DNA from: Iodobacter fluviatilis
Lineage (GTDB): Bacteria; Pseudomonadota; Gammaproteobacteria; Burkholderiales; Chitinibacteraceae
NCBI RefSeq assembly: GCF_900451195.1
Contig: NZ_UGHR01000001.1
Location: 3,258,931 to 3,322,930 of the forward strand
Direction: 5' to 3'
Length of the DNA: 64,000 nucleotides
Of the stretch, positions 19,355 to 28,190 are shown in pieces (the stretch's first letter is position 1; each line of letters begins with the position of its first letter). The translations under genes were made by a program, and so were the position numbers. The notes under the pieces were generated by a model that was not told the origin of the DNA, made no database searches, and saw nothing but the letters and a program-made list of their open reading frames with translations.

Positions 19355-21172
19355 ATGTGCGGTATTGTCGGTGCAGTTGCTCAGCGTAATATCACCCCTA
19401 TTTTGCTGGAAGGGCTTAAGCGGCTTGAATACCGTGGCTACGATTCCTGCGGCGTGGCCTTGCATGTGGATGGCAAGCTGCAACGCTCGCGCAGCACATC
19501 CCGCGTCACCGAGCTGCAAGCGCAAATCGATCAAACCGGCTTAGCAGGCTTTACTGGCATTGCCCACACCCGCTGGGCCACCCACGGCGTGCCTTCATCG
19601 GCCAATGCTCACCCGCATTTTTCTAAAGAACGCATTGCGCTGGTGCACAACGGCATTATCGAAAACCACGAAGAGCTGCGCGCCGAGCTGACCTCCGCTG
19701 GCTATGCATTTGAAAGCCAGACCGATACCGAGGTGATCGCCCATCTGATTGATCATCTTTACCATGGCGATTTATTTGAAAGCGTGCAGCAAGCAGTGAA
19801 ACGCTTAACTGGCGCTTTTGCCATTGCCGTATTTTGCCGCGACGAGCCGCACCGCGTGGTCGGCGCACGTCTAGGTTCCCCCCTGATTGTGGGCGTAGGC
19901 CAGGGTGAAAACTTTATTGCCTCAGATGCCATGGCGCTGGCAGGGATCACCGACCAGATTATTTATCTGGAAGAAGGCGATGTAGTTGATCTGCAATTAC
20001 AAAAATGCTGGATTGTGGACAGCCAAGGCAAACCAGCACAGCGAAAAGTGCGTACCGTACACGCCCACAGCGGCGCGGCCGAGCTGGGCCCTTACCGCCA
20101 TTACATGCAAAAAGAGATTTTTGAGCAGCCACGCGCCATTGCCGACACGCTAGAGGGTGTTGCCAATATCATGCCCGAGCTGTTTGGCGATAAAGCCTAT
20201 GGCATTTTTAAAGAAATTGATTCCGTACTGATTCTGGCCTGCGGCACCAGCTATTACGCCGGTCTCACCGCAAAATACTGGATAGAATCCATCGCCAAAA
20301 TTACGGTGAATGTAGAAATCGCCAGCGAATACCGCTATCGCGATAGCGTACCTAATCCTAAAAGCCTAGTGGTAACCATTAGCCAGAGCGGCGAAACCGC
20401 CGACACCCTGGCCGCGCTCAAACACGCCCGCAATCAGGGCATGTTTCACACCCTTACTGTGTGCAATGTGGCCACCAGCGCCATGGTGCGCGAATGCGAG
20501 CTGGCCTATATCACCCATGCCGGGGTAGAAGTCGGCGTGGCCTCCACCAAAGCCTTTACCACCCAACTGGCGGCGCTATTCTTACTGGCGCTGTCTTTAG
20601 CGCAAATCAAGGGCAGATTGAGCGACGCGCAAGAAGCCGAGCACATCAAAGCCATGCGTCACCTGCCCGTTGCCATCAGCGCTGTGCTGGCGCTGGAGCC
20701 GCAAATCATTGCATGGGCCGAGCAATTTGCAGCCAAAGAAAACGCCCTCTTCCTAGGCCGCGGCCTGCACTACCCGATCGCCATGGAAGGCGCGCTTAAG
20801 CTCAAAGAAATATCCTATATCCACGCCGAAGCCTACCCCGCTGGCGAGCTGAAACACGGCCCACTGGCGCTGGTGACCAAAGAAATGCCTGTCGTTACCG
20901 TGGCCCCCAACGACACCCTGATCGAAAAGCTCAAATCCAATATGCAGGAAGTACGCGCCCGTGGTGGCGAGTTGTATGTATTTGCCGACGCCGATTCACG
21001 CATCACCGCCAGCGAAGGCGTGCACGTCATCCGCCTGCCCGAACACTACGGCCTGCTCTCCCCCATCCTGCACACCGTACCCTTACAACTACTGGCCTAC
21101 CACACCGCACTGGCACGCGGCACGGATGTAGATAAGCCGAGGAATTTGGCTAAGAGCGTTACGGTGGAGTGA
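19355..21172 (+). CDS. glmS: Glutamine-fructose-6-phosphate aminotransferase GlmS
   Basis: GlmS makes glucosamine-6-phosphate for cell-wall synthesis. At 605 aa it has the N-terminal Cys2 glutaminase domain ([18 protein letters not shown]), two SIS domains ([19 protein letters not shown]) and the invariant C-terminal LAKSVTVE. The last codons are the conserved sequence read by TnsD in Tn7-type transposition, and a Tn7-like element begins 26 bp past the stop codon. The gene itself is intact, but its native terminator has been displaced to 54524. Confidence 0.98.
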   Translation: MCGIVGAVAQRNITPILLEGLKRLEYRGYDSCGVALHVDGKLQRSRSTSRVTELQAQIDQTGLAGFTGIAHTRWATHGVPSSANAHPHFSKERIALVHNGIIENHEELRAELTSAGYAFESQTDTEVIAHLIDHLYHGDLFESVQQAVKRLTGAFAIAVFCRDEPHRVVGARLGSPLIVGVGQGENFIASDAMALAGITDQIIYLEEGDVVDLQLQKCWIVDSQGKPAQRKVRTVHAHSGAAELGPYRHYMQKEIFEQPRAIADTLEGVANIMPELFGDKAYGIFKEIDSVLILACGTSYYAGLTAKYWIESIAKITVNVEIASEYRYRDSVPNPKSLVVTISQSGETADTLAALKHARNQGMFHTLTVCNVATSAMVRECELAYITHAGVEVGVASTKAFTTQLAALFLLALSLAQIKGRLSDAQEAEHIKAMRHLPVAISAVLALEPQIIAWAEQFAAKENALFLGRGLHYPIAMEGALKLKEISYIHAEAYPAGELKHGPLALVTKEMPVVTVAPNDTLIEKLKSNMQEVRARGGELYVFADADSRITASEGVHVIRLPEHYGLLSPILHTVPLQLLAYHTALARGTDVDKPRNLAKSVTVE

Positions 21173-21193
21173 GGGGGATAGTTAGTTAATTTT

Positions 21194-21198
21194 TTTGA
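21194..21198. repeat. Left target-site duplication TTTGA
   Basis: TTTGA immediately precedes the first base of the transposon, TGTCGAC. The identical five bases follow the other terminus at 54493-54497. Tn7 insertion generates 5-bp duplications. Confidence 0.92.
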
Positions 21199-21266
21199 TG
21201 TCGACAAATAAAAAAGTTTGACACAATATAAAAAAGTTTGACACAAACTAAAAAAGTTTGACACAA
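21199..21266. repeat. glmS-proximal transposon end with three TnsB-type sites
   Basis: After the terminal TGTCGACA, the 18-bp unit TAAAAAAGTTTGACACAA occurs at 21209, 21229 and 21249, exactly 20 bp apart. Dense packing like this resembles the right end of Tn7, which is also the glmS-proximal end there. Confidence 0.9.
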
Positions 21267-21334
21267 CTTTAATACGACAATGACTATTTATCTTCAATAG
21301 TTTTTGGTCCTATACCGCTCTCCTTTGCCTAGGG

Positions 21335-21374
21335 AAAGCCCTTATCCTTCCCAAAAAGGAAGTGAGGGCTTTTT
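21335..21374 (+). terminator. Terminator just inside the transposon
   Basis: AAAGCCCT (21335-21342) pairs with AGGGCTTT (21365-21372), with an inner CTTCC/GGAAG stem and a T-run. It may end glmS transcripts now that the native terminator is 33 kb away. Confidence 0.75.
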
Positions 21375-21816
21375 GTTATTTTACATTTTCATTCTCCTCT
21401 CAAGCCGTATACCCTTACCTACAGCACAAATCGCAAAAGCAATTACAAGGTGGACTTCGTGATGCAACATTTTTTGTAGGCGCTGATGGAATTGACGCCA
21501 TGTTCCAATTCCCAGCCTTATGGAAACGATGCATAAGGTGGCAAAAGCACGTGTGGGACACTGCCTAGCTGATCACTATGTGAATGCATATGAAACTCAC
21601 TTGGCAATGCCATCGTGGACAGATCTGGGATGCTATTACGAGCATGATTCTTAGTGGGCATTGGTGTCCGCAATGTAGCTTTTAAAGACAGATTAAAAGC
21701 CCCCACAGCAAGGCACAGAAAAAGGATGAGGTTTCTGAATGGCACGGATATTAGAGCAGATGTTTTAAAAATTATCCCTTGGTCCAGTTGAAGTAGGTTG
21801 CCAAATAAAGGTGCCT
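21375..21816. other. Gene-poor stretch with a possible short ORF remnant
   Basis: No recognisable full gene is present. The plus strand at 21520-21654 can encode 44 residues (ending DLGCYYEHDS) without a ribosome site, possibly the tail of a decayed gene. Reading frames on the other strand look random. Confidence 0.4.
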
Positions 21817-22002
21817 TTATTTTTTTGAGCAAGGTGGCACTATTTCTTGCAATTGCACTGAACCATCGTCCTGAAATTGGCAATCGAGAACATCTCCCTC
21901 TACCCACCCCATTTCTTCCAATAAGCCATCAGGAAAGAGCAATATGCCATCGCCGCTACCATCACCAGCGTCTTGAATTGTAGTGCACCACCTTTTAGCC
22001 AT
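21817..22002 (-). CDS. Small AbrB/MazE-like DNA-binding protein, orphan
   Basis: The 61-aa protein carries a swapped-hairpin AbrB-like pattern: TTIQDAGDGSGDGILLFPDGLLEEMGWVEGDVLDC. A similar small family is known from many proteobacteria and is often annotated as AbrB/MazE-type antitoxin-like. The ATG at 22002 has AGGA nine bases upstream, so it is preferred over the ATG at 22008 and over longer readings. No toxin partner remains next to it; the IS66 element lies directly upstream of its promoter and may have cut off a partner gene. Confidence 0.6.
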   Translation of the reverse strand: MAKRWCTTIQDAGDGSGDGILLFPDGLLEEMGWVEGDVLDCQFQDDGSVQLQEIVPPCSKK

Positions 22003-22111
22003 TACCATTGTCCTTACTCCAAATGAAAATGGTAAGCATCCAGCCGACCCACGTTGAATAGCGTTATCGTTCCTTGGGATGATCGTGTCCACGATAAACT
22101 TAGGTGGACAC

Positions 22112-22510
22112 ATGGACGCTATACTCCCACTTCAATCAACACCCCGCAGGTCTCGTCGCAAGCACAGCCCCGAGTTTAAGTCCGCTGTGCTGGCGGCTTG
22201 TCACCAACCCGGTGTTTCAGTCGCAGCCATCGCGCGCCAATATGACCTCAACGATAACATCGTGCATAAATGGTTGGCCGATGCGCGCCGCAGTACAGAT
22301 CCAGAGTCTTCGTCGTTAACGAATTCTCGTGACGTATCTCCAGCCTCACCAGCATTGACCTTCATACCGATCCAAATCGCTGATACGCCAACTCCAGCAT
22401 CTGCACCAATTCGTTTGCACCTTCGCCAAGGTCAACGCGATTTAAGCGTTGAATGGCCCGCCGATCAGGCGCAAGCCTGTCTGGCTTTAATTCAGGCTTT
22501 GTTGCGATGA
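22112..22510 (+). CDS. IS66 Orf1 (TnpA-type helix-turn-helix protein)
   Basis: This 132-aa accessory protein of IS66 elements has an IS3/IS66-type helix-turn-helix (RRSRRKHSPEFKSAVLAACHQP, HKWLADAR). The ATG at 22112 is chosen because the domain starts right after it. Its stop overlaps the tnpB start (ATGA), showing translational coupling. Its likely role is DNA binding during transposition. Confidence 0.85.
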   Translation: MDAILPLQSTPRRSRRKHSPEFKSAVLAACHQPGVSVAAIARQYDLNDNIVHKWLADARRSTDPESSSLTNSRDVSPASPALTFIPIQIADTPTPASAPIRLHLRQGQRDLSVEWPADQAQACLALIQALLR

Positions 22511-22845
22511 TTCACCCCGAACAGGTCTTCTTGCTGATCACGCCCATCGATATGCGCTGGAGTATCGAACGTCTGTCATTGCTGGTGCAACAAACGCTGG
22601 GGCGCTCACCCTGTGATGGCACTGCCTATGGGTTTACCAATCGATCCCATTCGCGACTGAAGTTATTAATCTGGGATGGCAATGGCGTCTGGCTCTGCCA
22701 GCGCCGTTTACACTCTGGGCGTTTCCACTGGCCGACTTTGGGTGAGGCTACTTTTACAATGCCCAGAGAACAATGGCATTGGCTCGTCAGCGGTGTGGAT
22801 TGGCAACGTTTGTGCGCTACGCCGCCAAGTCATTGGCAGGTCTAG
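22507..22845 (+). CDS. tnpB: IS66 accessory protein TnpB
   Basis: The 112-aa IS66 Orf2/TnpB protein begins MIHPEQVFLLITPIDMRWSIERL and contains LKLLIWDGNGVWLCQRRLHSGRF, the family signature. It is required for IS66 transposition, with an unknown biochemical role. It overlaps orf1 by four bases and precedes the transposase by 32 bp. Confidence 0.92.
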   Translation: MIHPEQVFLLITPIDMRWSIERLSLLVQQTLGRSPCDGTAYGFTNRSHSRLKLLIWDGNGVWLCQRRLHSGRFHWPTLGEATFTMPREQWHWLVSGVDWQRLCATPPSHWQV

Positions 22846-22877
22846 CTGGTATCGCTCGAGCCCAGTAAAATAAGGGT

Positions 22878-24428
22878 ATGACACTCGCGCCCAATCATCC
22901 CTCTATGGCTACAAATTCGCCCTCGCTGGCGGAGGCTCAGGCTTTGGTGGCGCAGCTGCAGGCGCAACTTGCAACTCGTGATCAGCACATTCAATCTCTG
23001 GAGCTAAAGAACCAGAAGCTGGTCATAGAACTGGCGCATTTAAAGCGCATCCGCTTTGGCACCAAGAGCGAAGCCCTGTCGGTCGAGCAAAAGCAACTGT
23101 TTGAAGATGATGCGGATCAGGATCTGGCCGCCATCACCGCTGAGCTGGATGAAACGCCAGCCAGCAACGATGCCCCCGTTTCCCGCCTAAAACCACGCCC
23201 ACGAGCGGGTCGTCAGCCACTGCCCGAACATCTGGAGCGCGTCGAGGTTCGGCACGAACCCGAGCAATGCACTTGCGGGCAATGCCAAGCCAAATTGGTT
23301 AAGATCGGCGAAGACGTGAGCGAACAGCTGGACATCGAACCAGCCCGTTTCTTTGTGGTGCGCCACATCCGCCCGCAATATGCCTGCCGCCAGTGCGAAA
23401 CCATCACTGCAGCACCAGTTCCACCCGCGGTGATTGACGGTGGAATGGCGACGCCGGGCTTATTAGCCTGGGTGGCGGTGAGCAAATACCTCGATCACTT
23501 ACCACTGTATCGCGTCGAACAAATTGCTGCGCGCCAACAAGTCATTCTGGCGCGTAGCACCTTGAGTGAATGGATCGGCCGGATTGGAGTGGCGTTGCAA
23601 CCACTCGCAGACCGCCTGAGTGAGAAACTGCGCCAGCAAACCAGCCTGCATGCGGACGAAACCCCGGTGCAGCAGCTGGATCCCGGTAAAGGCAAAACCA
23701 AACGCGCCTATTTATGGGCGTATCGCAGCAATGATTTGAGCGGCAGCCCACCGATGGTGGTGTTTGACTATCAAATCAGCCGTAGTGGGCAACACGCCGC
23801 CCATTATTTGCAGCATTGGCGCGGCACGCTAATGGTTGATGATTACAGTGGCTACAAAGCTTTGTTCGCCAATGGCGTGCGAGAACTCGGCTGCTGGGCA
23901 CACGCTCGACGTAAATTCTTCGAGCTGCATGCTGCGGGCGGACATCCGGTGGCGGCAGAAGCCTTGCAACGTATTGCGCGCCTGTACGCCATCGAAGAAC
24001 AGGCCAAAGATCAAACCGCAGACCAACGCGCACAAAGCCGCGCCCTAAACAGTCAGTCCGAACTGCAATCTTTGCATGATTGGCTACTGAAACTGCGCCC
24101 TAATGTGGCCAATGGTGGCGGCTTGGCCAAAGCCATTGACTACACGCTACGCCGTTGGCCTGCTTTGATTCATTATGCCGAAACGGGCGATCTGCCGATT
24201 GACAACAATCCCATCGAGAACGCCATCCGCCCCATTGCGATTGGCAAGAAGAATTGGTTATTTGCCGGTAGCGAACGTGCAGGCAAACGCGCAGCAGCGA
24301 TCCAAAGTTTGTTTGCCACAGCCAAGCTCAACGGGATAGAGCCATCGCAATGGCTGAAGGCTACCTTGGAAAAACTGCCCACCTGGCCCAATAGCCGAAT
24401 TGATGAATTACTGCCGCTGCGCGGCTAA
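22878..24428 (+). CDS. tnpC: IS66-family transposase (TnpC)
   Basis: The 516-aa transposase has an N-terminal coiled coil (LAEAQALVAQLQAQLATRDQHIQSLELKN...), then a zinc-finger-like segment (CTCGQCQAKL, CRQCET). The DDE domain carries HADETPVQQ, MVDDYSGYKALF and DNNPIENAIRP, and the protein ends with the IS66 C-terminal domain. Length and motifs are complete, so it may be active. Confidence 0.93.
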   Translation: MTLAPNHPSMATNSPSLAEAQALVAQLQAQLATRDQHIQSLELKNQKLVIELAHLKRIRFGTKSEALSVEQKQLFEDDADQDLAAITAELDETPASNDAPVSRLKPRPRAGRQPLPEHLERVEVRHEPEQCTCGQCQAKLVKIGEDVSEQLDIEPARFFVVRHIRPQYACRQCETITAAPVPPAVIDGGMATPGLLAWVAVSKYLDHLPLYRVEQIAARQQVILARSTLSEWIGRIGVALQPLADRLSEKLRQQTSLHADETPVQQLDPGKGKTKRAYLWAYRSNDLSGSPPMVVFDYQISRSGQHAAHYLQHWRGTLMVDDYSGYKALFANGVRELGCWAHARRKFFELHAAGGHPVAAEALQRIARLYAIEEQAKDQTADQRAQSRALNSQSELQSLHDWLLKLRPNVANGGGLAKAIDYTLRRWPALIHYAETGDLPIDNNPIENAIRPIAIGKKNWLFAGSERAGKRAAAIQSLFATAKLNGIEPSQWLKATLEKLPTWPNSRIDELLPLRG

Positions 24429-24459
24429 TCCAAATCGACGCGATCGACTAGGTGGACAC

Positions 24460-24862
24460 GCTGGACGCATACTGAAAATGCCACTTCAGGGCAACTTCTT
24501 ATCAAGGTGAGTACTTTAATTAATATTCTAAATGGCAGCCATGCCATTTTATCTTTACGCAAAAAATAGGTTTCTAAATTAAATGTAAGAACAAATTATG
24601 TACCTTTTGCTGTAGAAACGTAGCGCTACCCATCAATTCTTGTGATGGTGGAGCGGTAGTACAATGGACTTGCCTTGTGTTTTTGATCAAGTGAGATGGT
24701 TACTATTTTGTCATGGCTGCGTGGAGCTGTTCTGCCGGAGATGATGCCTTAGCAACCGTGTGGATTTAGATTAATCACGCATTGGGCATGGCAAATGTCA
24801 TGTTCACAGATCATCTCTCGATACTTGATCATTCCTTAAACTGTTTGAGTCAGGAGTTTGAA
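24460..24862. other. Gap between IS66 and the phosphatase gene, no gene seen
   Basis: This is AT-rich sequence without a credible reading frame. A short imperfect dyad (CATCA...TGATG near 24630-24645) is the only structure noticed. Confidence 0.4.
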
Positions 24863-25381
24863 ATGGAATGCCCTAATCAAAATTGTTATTGGGTAGCAGC
24901 AGGACAATTGCTAGCGGGTGAATATCCACGTGATCAAGACCTCAAAACATCCCAGCAAAAATTGCAAAAATATCTAAATGCTGGAGTGAGTTTTTTTGTG
25001 GATTTAACGCAAGAAGGAGAGCTTTCTCGGTACGATAATTTGCTGCCTGAGCTCGCCTTAAATGGACTGCCCATTGGATATATACGCTTTGCAATTCCGG
25101 ATAAATCAGTTCCTGGCAACAAACTGCTGATGCAAAATATTCTGGATTCGATTCATCATGCAATCGGGCAAGGACATTGTGTTTATGTTCATTGCTGGGG
25201 TGGAGTTGGGCGAACAGGCACCGTAGTGGGCTGCTACTTAATTGAAAGGGGGATGTCAGGGCAAGAAGCGCTCATTCATTTACAGCAACTATGGTCGTCA
25301 GTCGATAAAATACATCGTCATCCAATCGCTCCTGAAACACAAGAGCAACGCCAATGGATTTTAGATTGGGCTAGCAATTAG
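24863..25381 (+). CDS. Dual-specificity/tyrosine phosphatase-like protein
   Basis: The 172-aa cytosolic protein has the cysteine phosphatase signature CxxxxxR within HCWGGVGRTGT (Cys111, Arg117). This is preceded by a WPD-loop-like region (VDLTQEGEL...RFAIPDKSVP). ATG 24863 has an AGGAG site at ideal spacing; an upstream TTG/ATG at 24782-24788 is less likely. Its substrate is unknown. It is a lone cargo gene, with no kinase or defence partner adjacent. Codon and base composition is more AT-rich than the flanking chromosome. Confidence 0.82.
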   Translation: MECPNQNCYWVAAGQLLAGEYPRDQDLKTSQQKLQKYLNAGVSFFVDLTQEGELSRYDNLLPELALNGLPIGYIRFAIPDKSVPGNKLLMQNILDSIHHAIGQGHCVYVHCWGGVGRTGTVVGCYLIERGMSGQEALIHLQQLWSSVDKIHRHPIAPETQEQRQWILDWASN

Positions 25382-25852
25382 TGCGTCTCAACTGCTTTAC
25401 TAGGCCACAGTAATCACATATATGGCCCAAGCCGCGATTGTTATGAGTAGAGCCTGATGAATTGCTACCATGCTCCGGGCAGGGTGAGCCAGTGCACCGG
25501 TTAGAATAATCCCGCACTTTGGTCGGGTATTTTAATCCACGGAAGTACTCAGAAATAGATGTTCACTTCTGCCACTTATTGTCTTATTAAGTTATTTGGA
25601 TCCACAGCAGACACATGCGCCCCCTACAACGCTTATGCATATTCAAGCGTCGTCCCTTCCTGCTCTGCTACTTGAATATGCGTAGTGGTGACATCATTGC
25701 ACGTCTTCAGCTTCGTTAGCTTACTGGTAAAGATTCTCCAAATATGATCACTACTATTTCGGTGTGACTCAGGCTTTCTGAAACGCCCCAGATATAGGAC
25801 GTCGTTAGGAGGGCTTTGTACTGCAATTAGAAACTACCGACAGGTGATGTCC
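25382..25852. other. Gap with an 11-bp inverted repeat, no gene seen
   Basis: GCATATTCAAG (25637-25647) and its perfect complement CTTGAATATGC (25671-25681) are separated by 23 bases, and the symmetry extends imperfectly outward. It could be an operator or the end of a lost element. No coding sequence is evident. Confidence 0.45.
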
Positions 25853-26185
25853 TTAATTATTGGATTCACTGCTCCGTTTTCTCATCGCTTCTAAGCGCTC
25901 TTCAAGTGACAAAATTCGTGGTTTTGGCTGATCAAATGGGAATAGAAGATTTAAATAGTGACAGCGATCTAAAGCGCTGAGAGCTTTCAGAAATGTTTCT
26001 AGATGCCCTTGGCCGTATGTTTCAAGCCGTTTATAGGTTCTTAATGCAATGCCAGCTCGTGCAGCAAATTGTACTTGTGACTCTTTGCGTAATTTACGAC
26101 TCCGCCGAATTTTTGCAGCTAAATATGCACACAACTCCTCATTAGAGGCTTGTTTTAAGTGCTGAGATTCTTGTTCAGGAGTCAT
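25853..26185 (-). CDS. XRE-family helix-turn-helix protein, orphan
   Basis: The 110-aa protein has an XRE-like helix-turn-helix at about residues 20-75 (YLAAKIRRSRKLRKESQVQFAARAGIALRTYKRLE) and a charged tail. Similar small regulators occur as antitoxins with HipA-like toxins, but no toxin gene is next to it here. It is probably a self-regulating cargo regulator. Confidence 0.75.
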   Translation of the reverse strand: MTPEQESQHLKQASNEELCAYLAAKIRRSRKLRKESQVQFAARAGIALRTYKRLETYGQGHLETFLKALSALDRCHYLNLLFPFDQPKPRILSLEERLEAMRKRSSESNN

Positions 26186-26495
26186 TTTTTTTGAAATAGG
26201 CCAAATTTGGCACCATTGTAGCGGGTGTTTAATTCAGCTGTTAACAAACATCAAGCAACCTGCTAGCATTAGTGTCGTTAGCTAATAAAAAACACTACAT
26301 CTTGTGTTTTTGTTTAGAAACCACGCAAAAACCAAAGGCCGACATGACGTCGGCCTCGGGAGTTTCTTAAACTGCTTGAGAACAATCTGAATTAGATCGC
26401 TTCAGTGGGGACTGCAAGCATACCTCTGATAAGGATCATTCTCAATAGGCGGTGATGAAAGGCGTGTATACCCACATCAACGATGAGATCTAACA
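26186..26495. other. Gap with a hairpin upstream of the two-gene module
   Basis: AGGCCGAC (26336-26343) pairs with GTCGGCCT (26349-26356) across a 5-base loop with no T-run. It lies about 140 bp upstream of the next gene and could be a leader hairpin or an old terminator. No gene is evident. Confidence 0.45.
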
Positions 26496-26747
26496 ATGTC
26501 TAATTTAAAGACAACCGGAAGTAAAGCTGCAACGGCAGCTTCTAAAACGTTGAATAACGGTTCTACAGGCGCAAATTCGCGTACAGCCGCAGCAAGTGCA
26601 CTTTCTCAAGCGCACACACCACAGAAACAGACATCCGCAGCAGCCGCAACTGCTGCATCCAAAGTTTTAAGAGATGGTCGAACCAGCGCAACCTCAAAAT
26701 CAGCCGCAGCAAGTGCACTTGCGCAAGCACGTGGAGGTAAAAAATGA
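26496..26747 (+). CDS. Ala/Ser/Lys-rich protein with two internal repeats, unknown function
   Basis: This 83-aa protein is not recognised. It is made of two similar units of about 38 residues, each with the pattern ATAASK-L-(N/R)(N/D)G-T...S-(R/K)(T/S)AAASALxQ. The composition is strongly Ala, Ser, Thr and Lys, basic and low-complexity, with no membrane segment. It is coupled by an ATGA overlap to the next gene. The repeat and basic tail (ARGGKK) suggest nucleic-acid or filament association, which is only a guess. Confidence 0.65.
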   Translation: MSNLKTTGSKAATAASKTLNNGSTGANSRTAAASALSQAHTPQKQTSAAAATAASKVLRDGRTSATSKSAAASALAQARGGKK

Positions 26748-27013
26748 ATATCAATTTGGCCCATTTAAGAGTGCAAGCAACAAATGGTGGTTGGATTGAT
26801 TTTGCCGTGTTTGATGCAAAATCAACGACTGGAAATAATAGTGCGCTTTTAGCCCAGCTAACAAACTCGGCTCGTCAGTCTGGGCTAAAAGTTGATCAAT
26901 CTGCTTTGGCATTTCAATCAAGTGGAAGACTACAGTTTGTTGGTGATAAAAATCTAGTTTCATACTTAGCAAAGAGTTGGCGTCCTCACTGGACGCATAC
27001 GATTAACGTCTAA
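26744..27013 (+). CDS. Small protein of unknown function, partner of the repeat protein
   Basis: This 89-aa soluble protein is not recognised (starts MNINLAHLRVQATNGGWIDFAVFDAK). The start overlaps the previous stop (ATGA), and a GGAGG site lies inside the upstream gene, so translation is coupled. A strong hairpin follows 6 bp after its stop. Its size and arrangement recall two-gene toxin-antitoxin or immunity modules, but no known toxin motif is visible. Confidence 0.65.
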   Translation: MNINLAHLRVQATNGGWIDFAVFDAKSTTGNNSALLAQLTNSARQSGLKVDQSALAFQSSGRLQFVGDKNLVSYLAKSWRPHWTHTINV

Positions 27014-27018
27014 TTATT

Positions 27019-27048
27019 TAAGGGGGAATACAATGTTATTCCCCCTTA
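27019..27048 (+). terminator. Terminator after the two-gene module
   Basis: A perfect 12-bp stem (TAAGGGGGAATA / TATTCCCCCTTA) has a 6-base loop and is followed by TCTTT. Confidence 0.8.
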
Positions 27049-27241
27049 TCTTTGCATCATCACGATCGTTCTTACCACGCGGCGAGATTCTAACCTCAGC
27101 AGGCAAACCTATCATTGTTCCGCTCATATTAATAAAGCCAGTAGCACCTTGGTGCGAGCATAGAAACGGATAAACACACTAAGGTGACCTTTTAAATCTC
27201 TGTAATTTTTAAGCCCCCACCGTAATGATAACCACACCTAT

Positions 27242-27589
27242 TTATTGCTGATGATGTTTAGCCCAACCACCAAAAGGGATATTTTGGCTGCGAGCATGAT
27301 GAACGGGCGAAGCTTCGTAACTCGTGCTGGTGTTTTCCATTTTATTTACATCATTACTAGCCTGCTGTTTATGGTGTTCATTCCAACCACCAAAAGGTGT
27401 TGCTTCGCTCATCGCGTGATGTGAAGACGGCGAGGAACTCTGCTTCTCTTCAGTAACCATGGACGTGGTTTTTTGTTCGGTAGCGGCGCTTGTTAAGGAA
27501 GCCCCTTCACCCCGGTTGCCATCTTTAGCAGAAGCAGAAGCAGACATCACCGCTGCAATCATCAAAGCAAGCACAAAATTGGTTTTCAT
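27242..27589 (-). CDS. Secreted His-rich repeat protein, probable metal binder
   Basis: ATG 27589 (AGGAA site) gives 115 aa with a clean signal peptide (FVLALMIAAVMSASASA). The mature part is Ser/Thr/Glu-rich, with two copies of a motif HHA(M/R)S...PFGGW(N/A)(E/K)HH at about residues 55-75 and 96-115. Paired histidines and tryptophan in a periplasmic protein beside copper-resistance genes suggest binding or buffering of copper. Two putative CusR-type boxes lie in its divergent promoter region. The family is not known to me. Confidence 0.7.
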   Translation of the reverse strand: MKTNFVLALMIAAVMSASASAKDGNRGEGASLTSAATEQKTTSMVTEEKQSSSPSSHHAMSEATPFGGWNEHHKQQASNDVNKMENTSTSYEASPVHHARSQNIPFGGWAKHHQQ

Positions 27590-27769
27590 AATCAAAATTC
27601 CTTTATGTAGAAAGAGATATGCAAAAATAGCCTTGTGAGAGAGCGCGTTTTTGGGCGTTTGCAATCTCGCTCACCATGACCAGCACTTATCGATCAATGC
27701 CGCATCACATCAATCAAATGCTTACCTCTAGTCTATAAAAGTGATCCCAACTGTAGCGTTGCCGCCACG

Positions 27770-27786
27770 TTACAATTTTGTCATTT
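27770..27786. promoter_or_regulatory. Putative CusR-type box A
   Basis: TTACAATTTTGTCATTT is nearly identical to boxes at 35511 and 35616. It contains the TTGTCATTT half known from E. coli CusR sites. It lies between the His-rich protein gene and the 39-aa peptide gene. Confidence 0.6.
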
Positions 27787-27873
27787 GATAGTATTTTTTA
27801 ATATAAATATCAAGATACGAACTCACCCTTTACTATTTTAAAATAAAGCACGTAATTCTTATTAAGAATAAGA

Positions 27874-27890
27874 TTTCAAATTTGTCATTC
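27874..27890. promoter_or_regulatory. Putative CusR-type box D (weaker)
   Basis: TTTCAAATTTGTCATTC matches box A at 14 of 17 positions and is about 100 bp upstream of the 39-aa peptide gene. Confidence 0.5.
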
Positions 27891-27990
27891 AATGGCAATC
27901 TAATTGTTAATGAAGATCTTCTACACTCCATATGGCACACATAGTTAATATGTGTAGCAATTCACTTTAATTATGAAAGGAATACATATC

Positions 27991-28110
27991 ATGCTGAAAG
28001 TTATCGTATTAATCATGGCATTAGCCTTTACAGGAAGTGTGATGGCAAGCCCCGGCCACAATGCCTCTGATCAGCATCGTGGTTGCACAAAACCGCCTGC
28101 TCAATGCTGA
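27991..28110 (+). CDS. 39-aa secreted peptide with His/Cys tail
   Basis: The ATG at 27991 follows an AAAGGAA site. The product has a signal peptide (LKVIVLIMALAFTGSVMA) and a mature tail of about 20 residues with two His and two Cys (SPGHNASDQHRG and CTKPPAQC). Two copies of the putative copper box lie upstream, so it may be a metal-inducible periplasmic peptide. It is too short for homology claims; a gene status is supported by the ribosome site, signal peptide and context. Confidence 0.55.
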   Translation: MLKVIVLIMALAFTGSVMASPGHNASDQHRGCTKPPAQC

Positions 28111-28190
28111 TGTTATGGCCTTATCTTGAGATAGAAAATGCTAAGGTTGAAGCCGCTTCGTGAGCGCTTTTAAAGAACAGGGCAAAGATA

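Larger units (their letters stand above)
22085..24459 (+). mobile_element. IS66-family insertion sequence (ends approximate)
   Basis: Three genes in the classic IS66 order (orf1, tnpB, transposase) fill 22112-24428. GTGTCCAC at 22085-22092 and its complement GTGGACAC at 24452-24459 flank them and are candidate terminal sequences. The inverted match is short and no 8-bp target duplication was found, so the true ends may lie a few tens of bases away. It is nested within the Tn7-like element. Confidence 0.8.

Noticed and set aside
22085..24459. 8-bp target duplication of the IS66 element
   Set aside because: No matching octamers were found beside the candidate GTGTCCAC termini, so the exact ends stay open.
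24600..24660. tRNA-like or structured RNA near the phosphatase gene
   Set aside because: Only a short imperfect dyad is present; no cloverleaf or conserved tRNA boxes.
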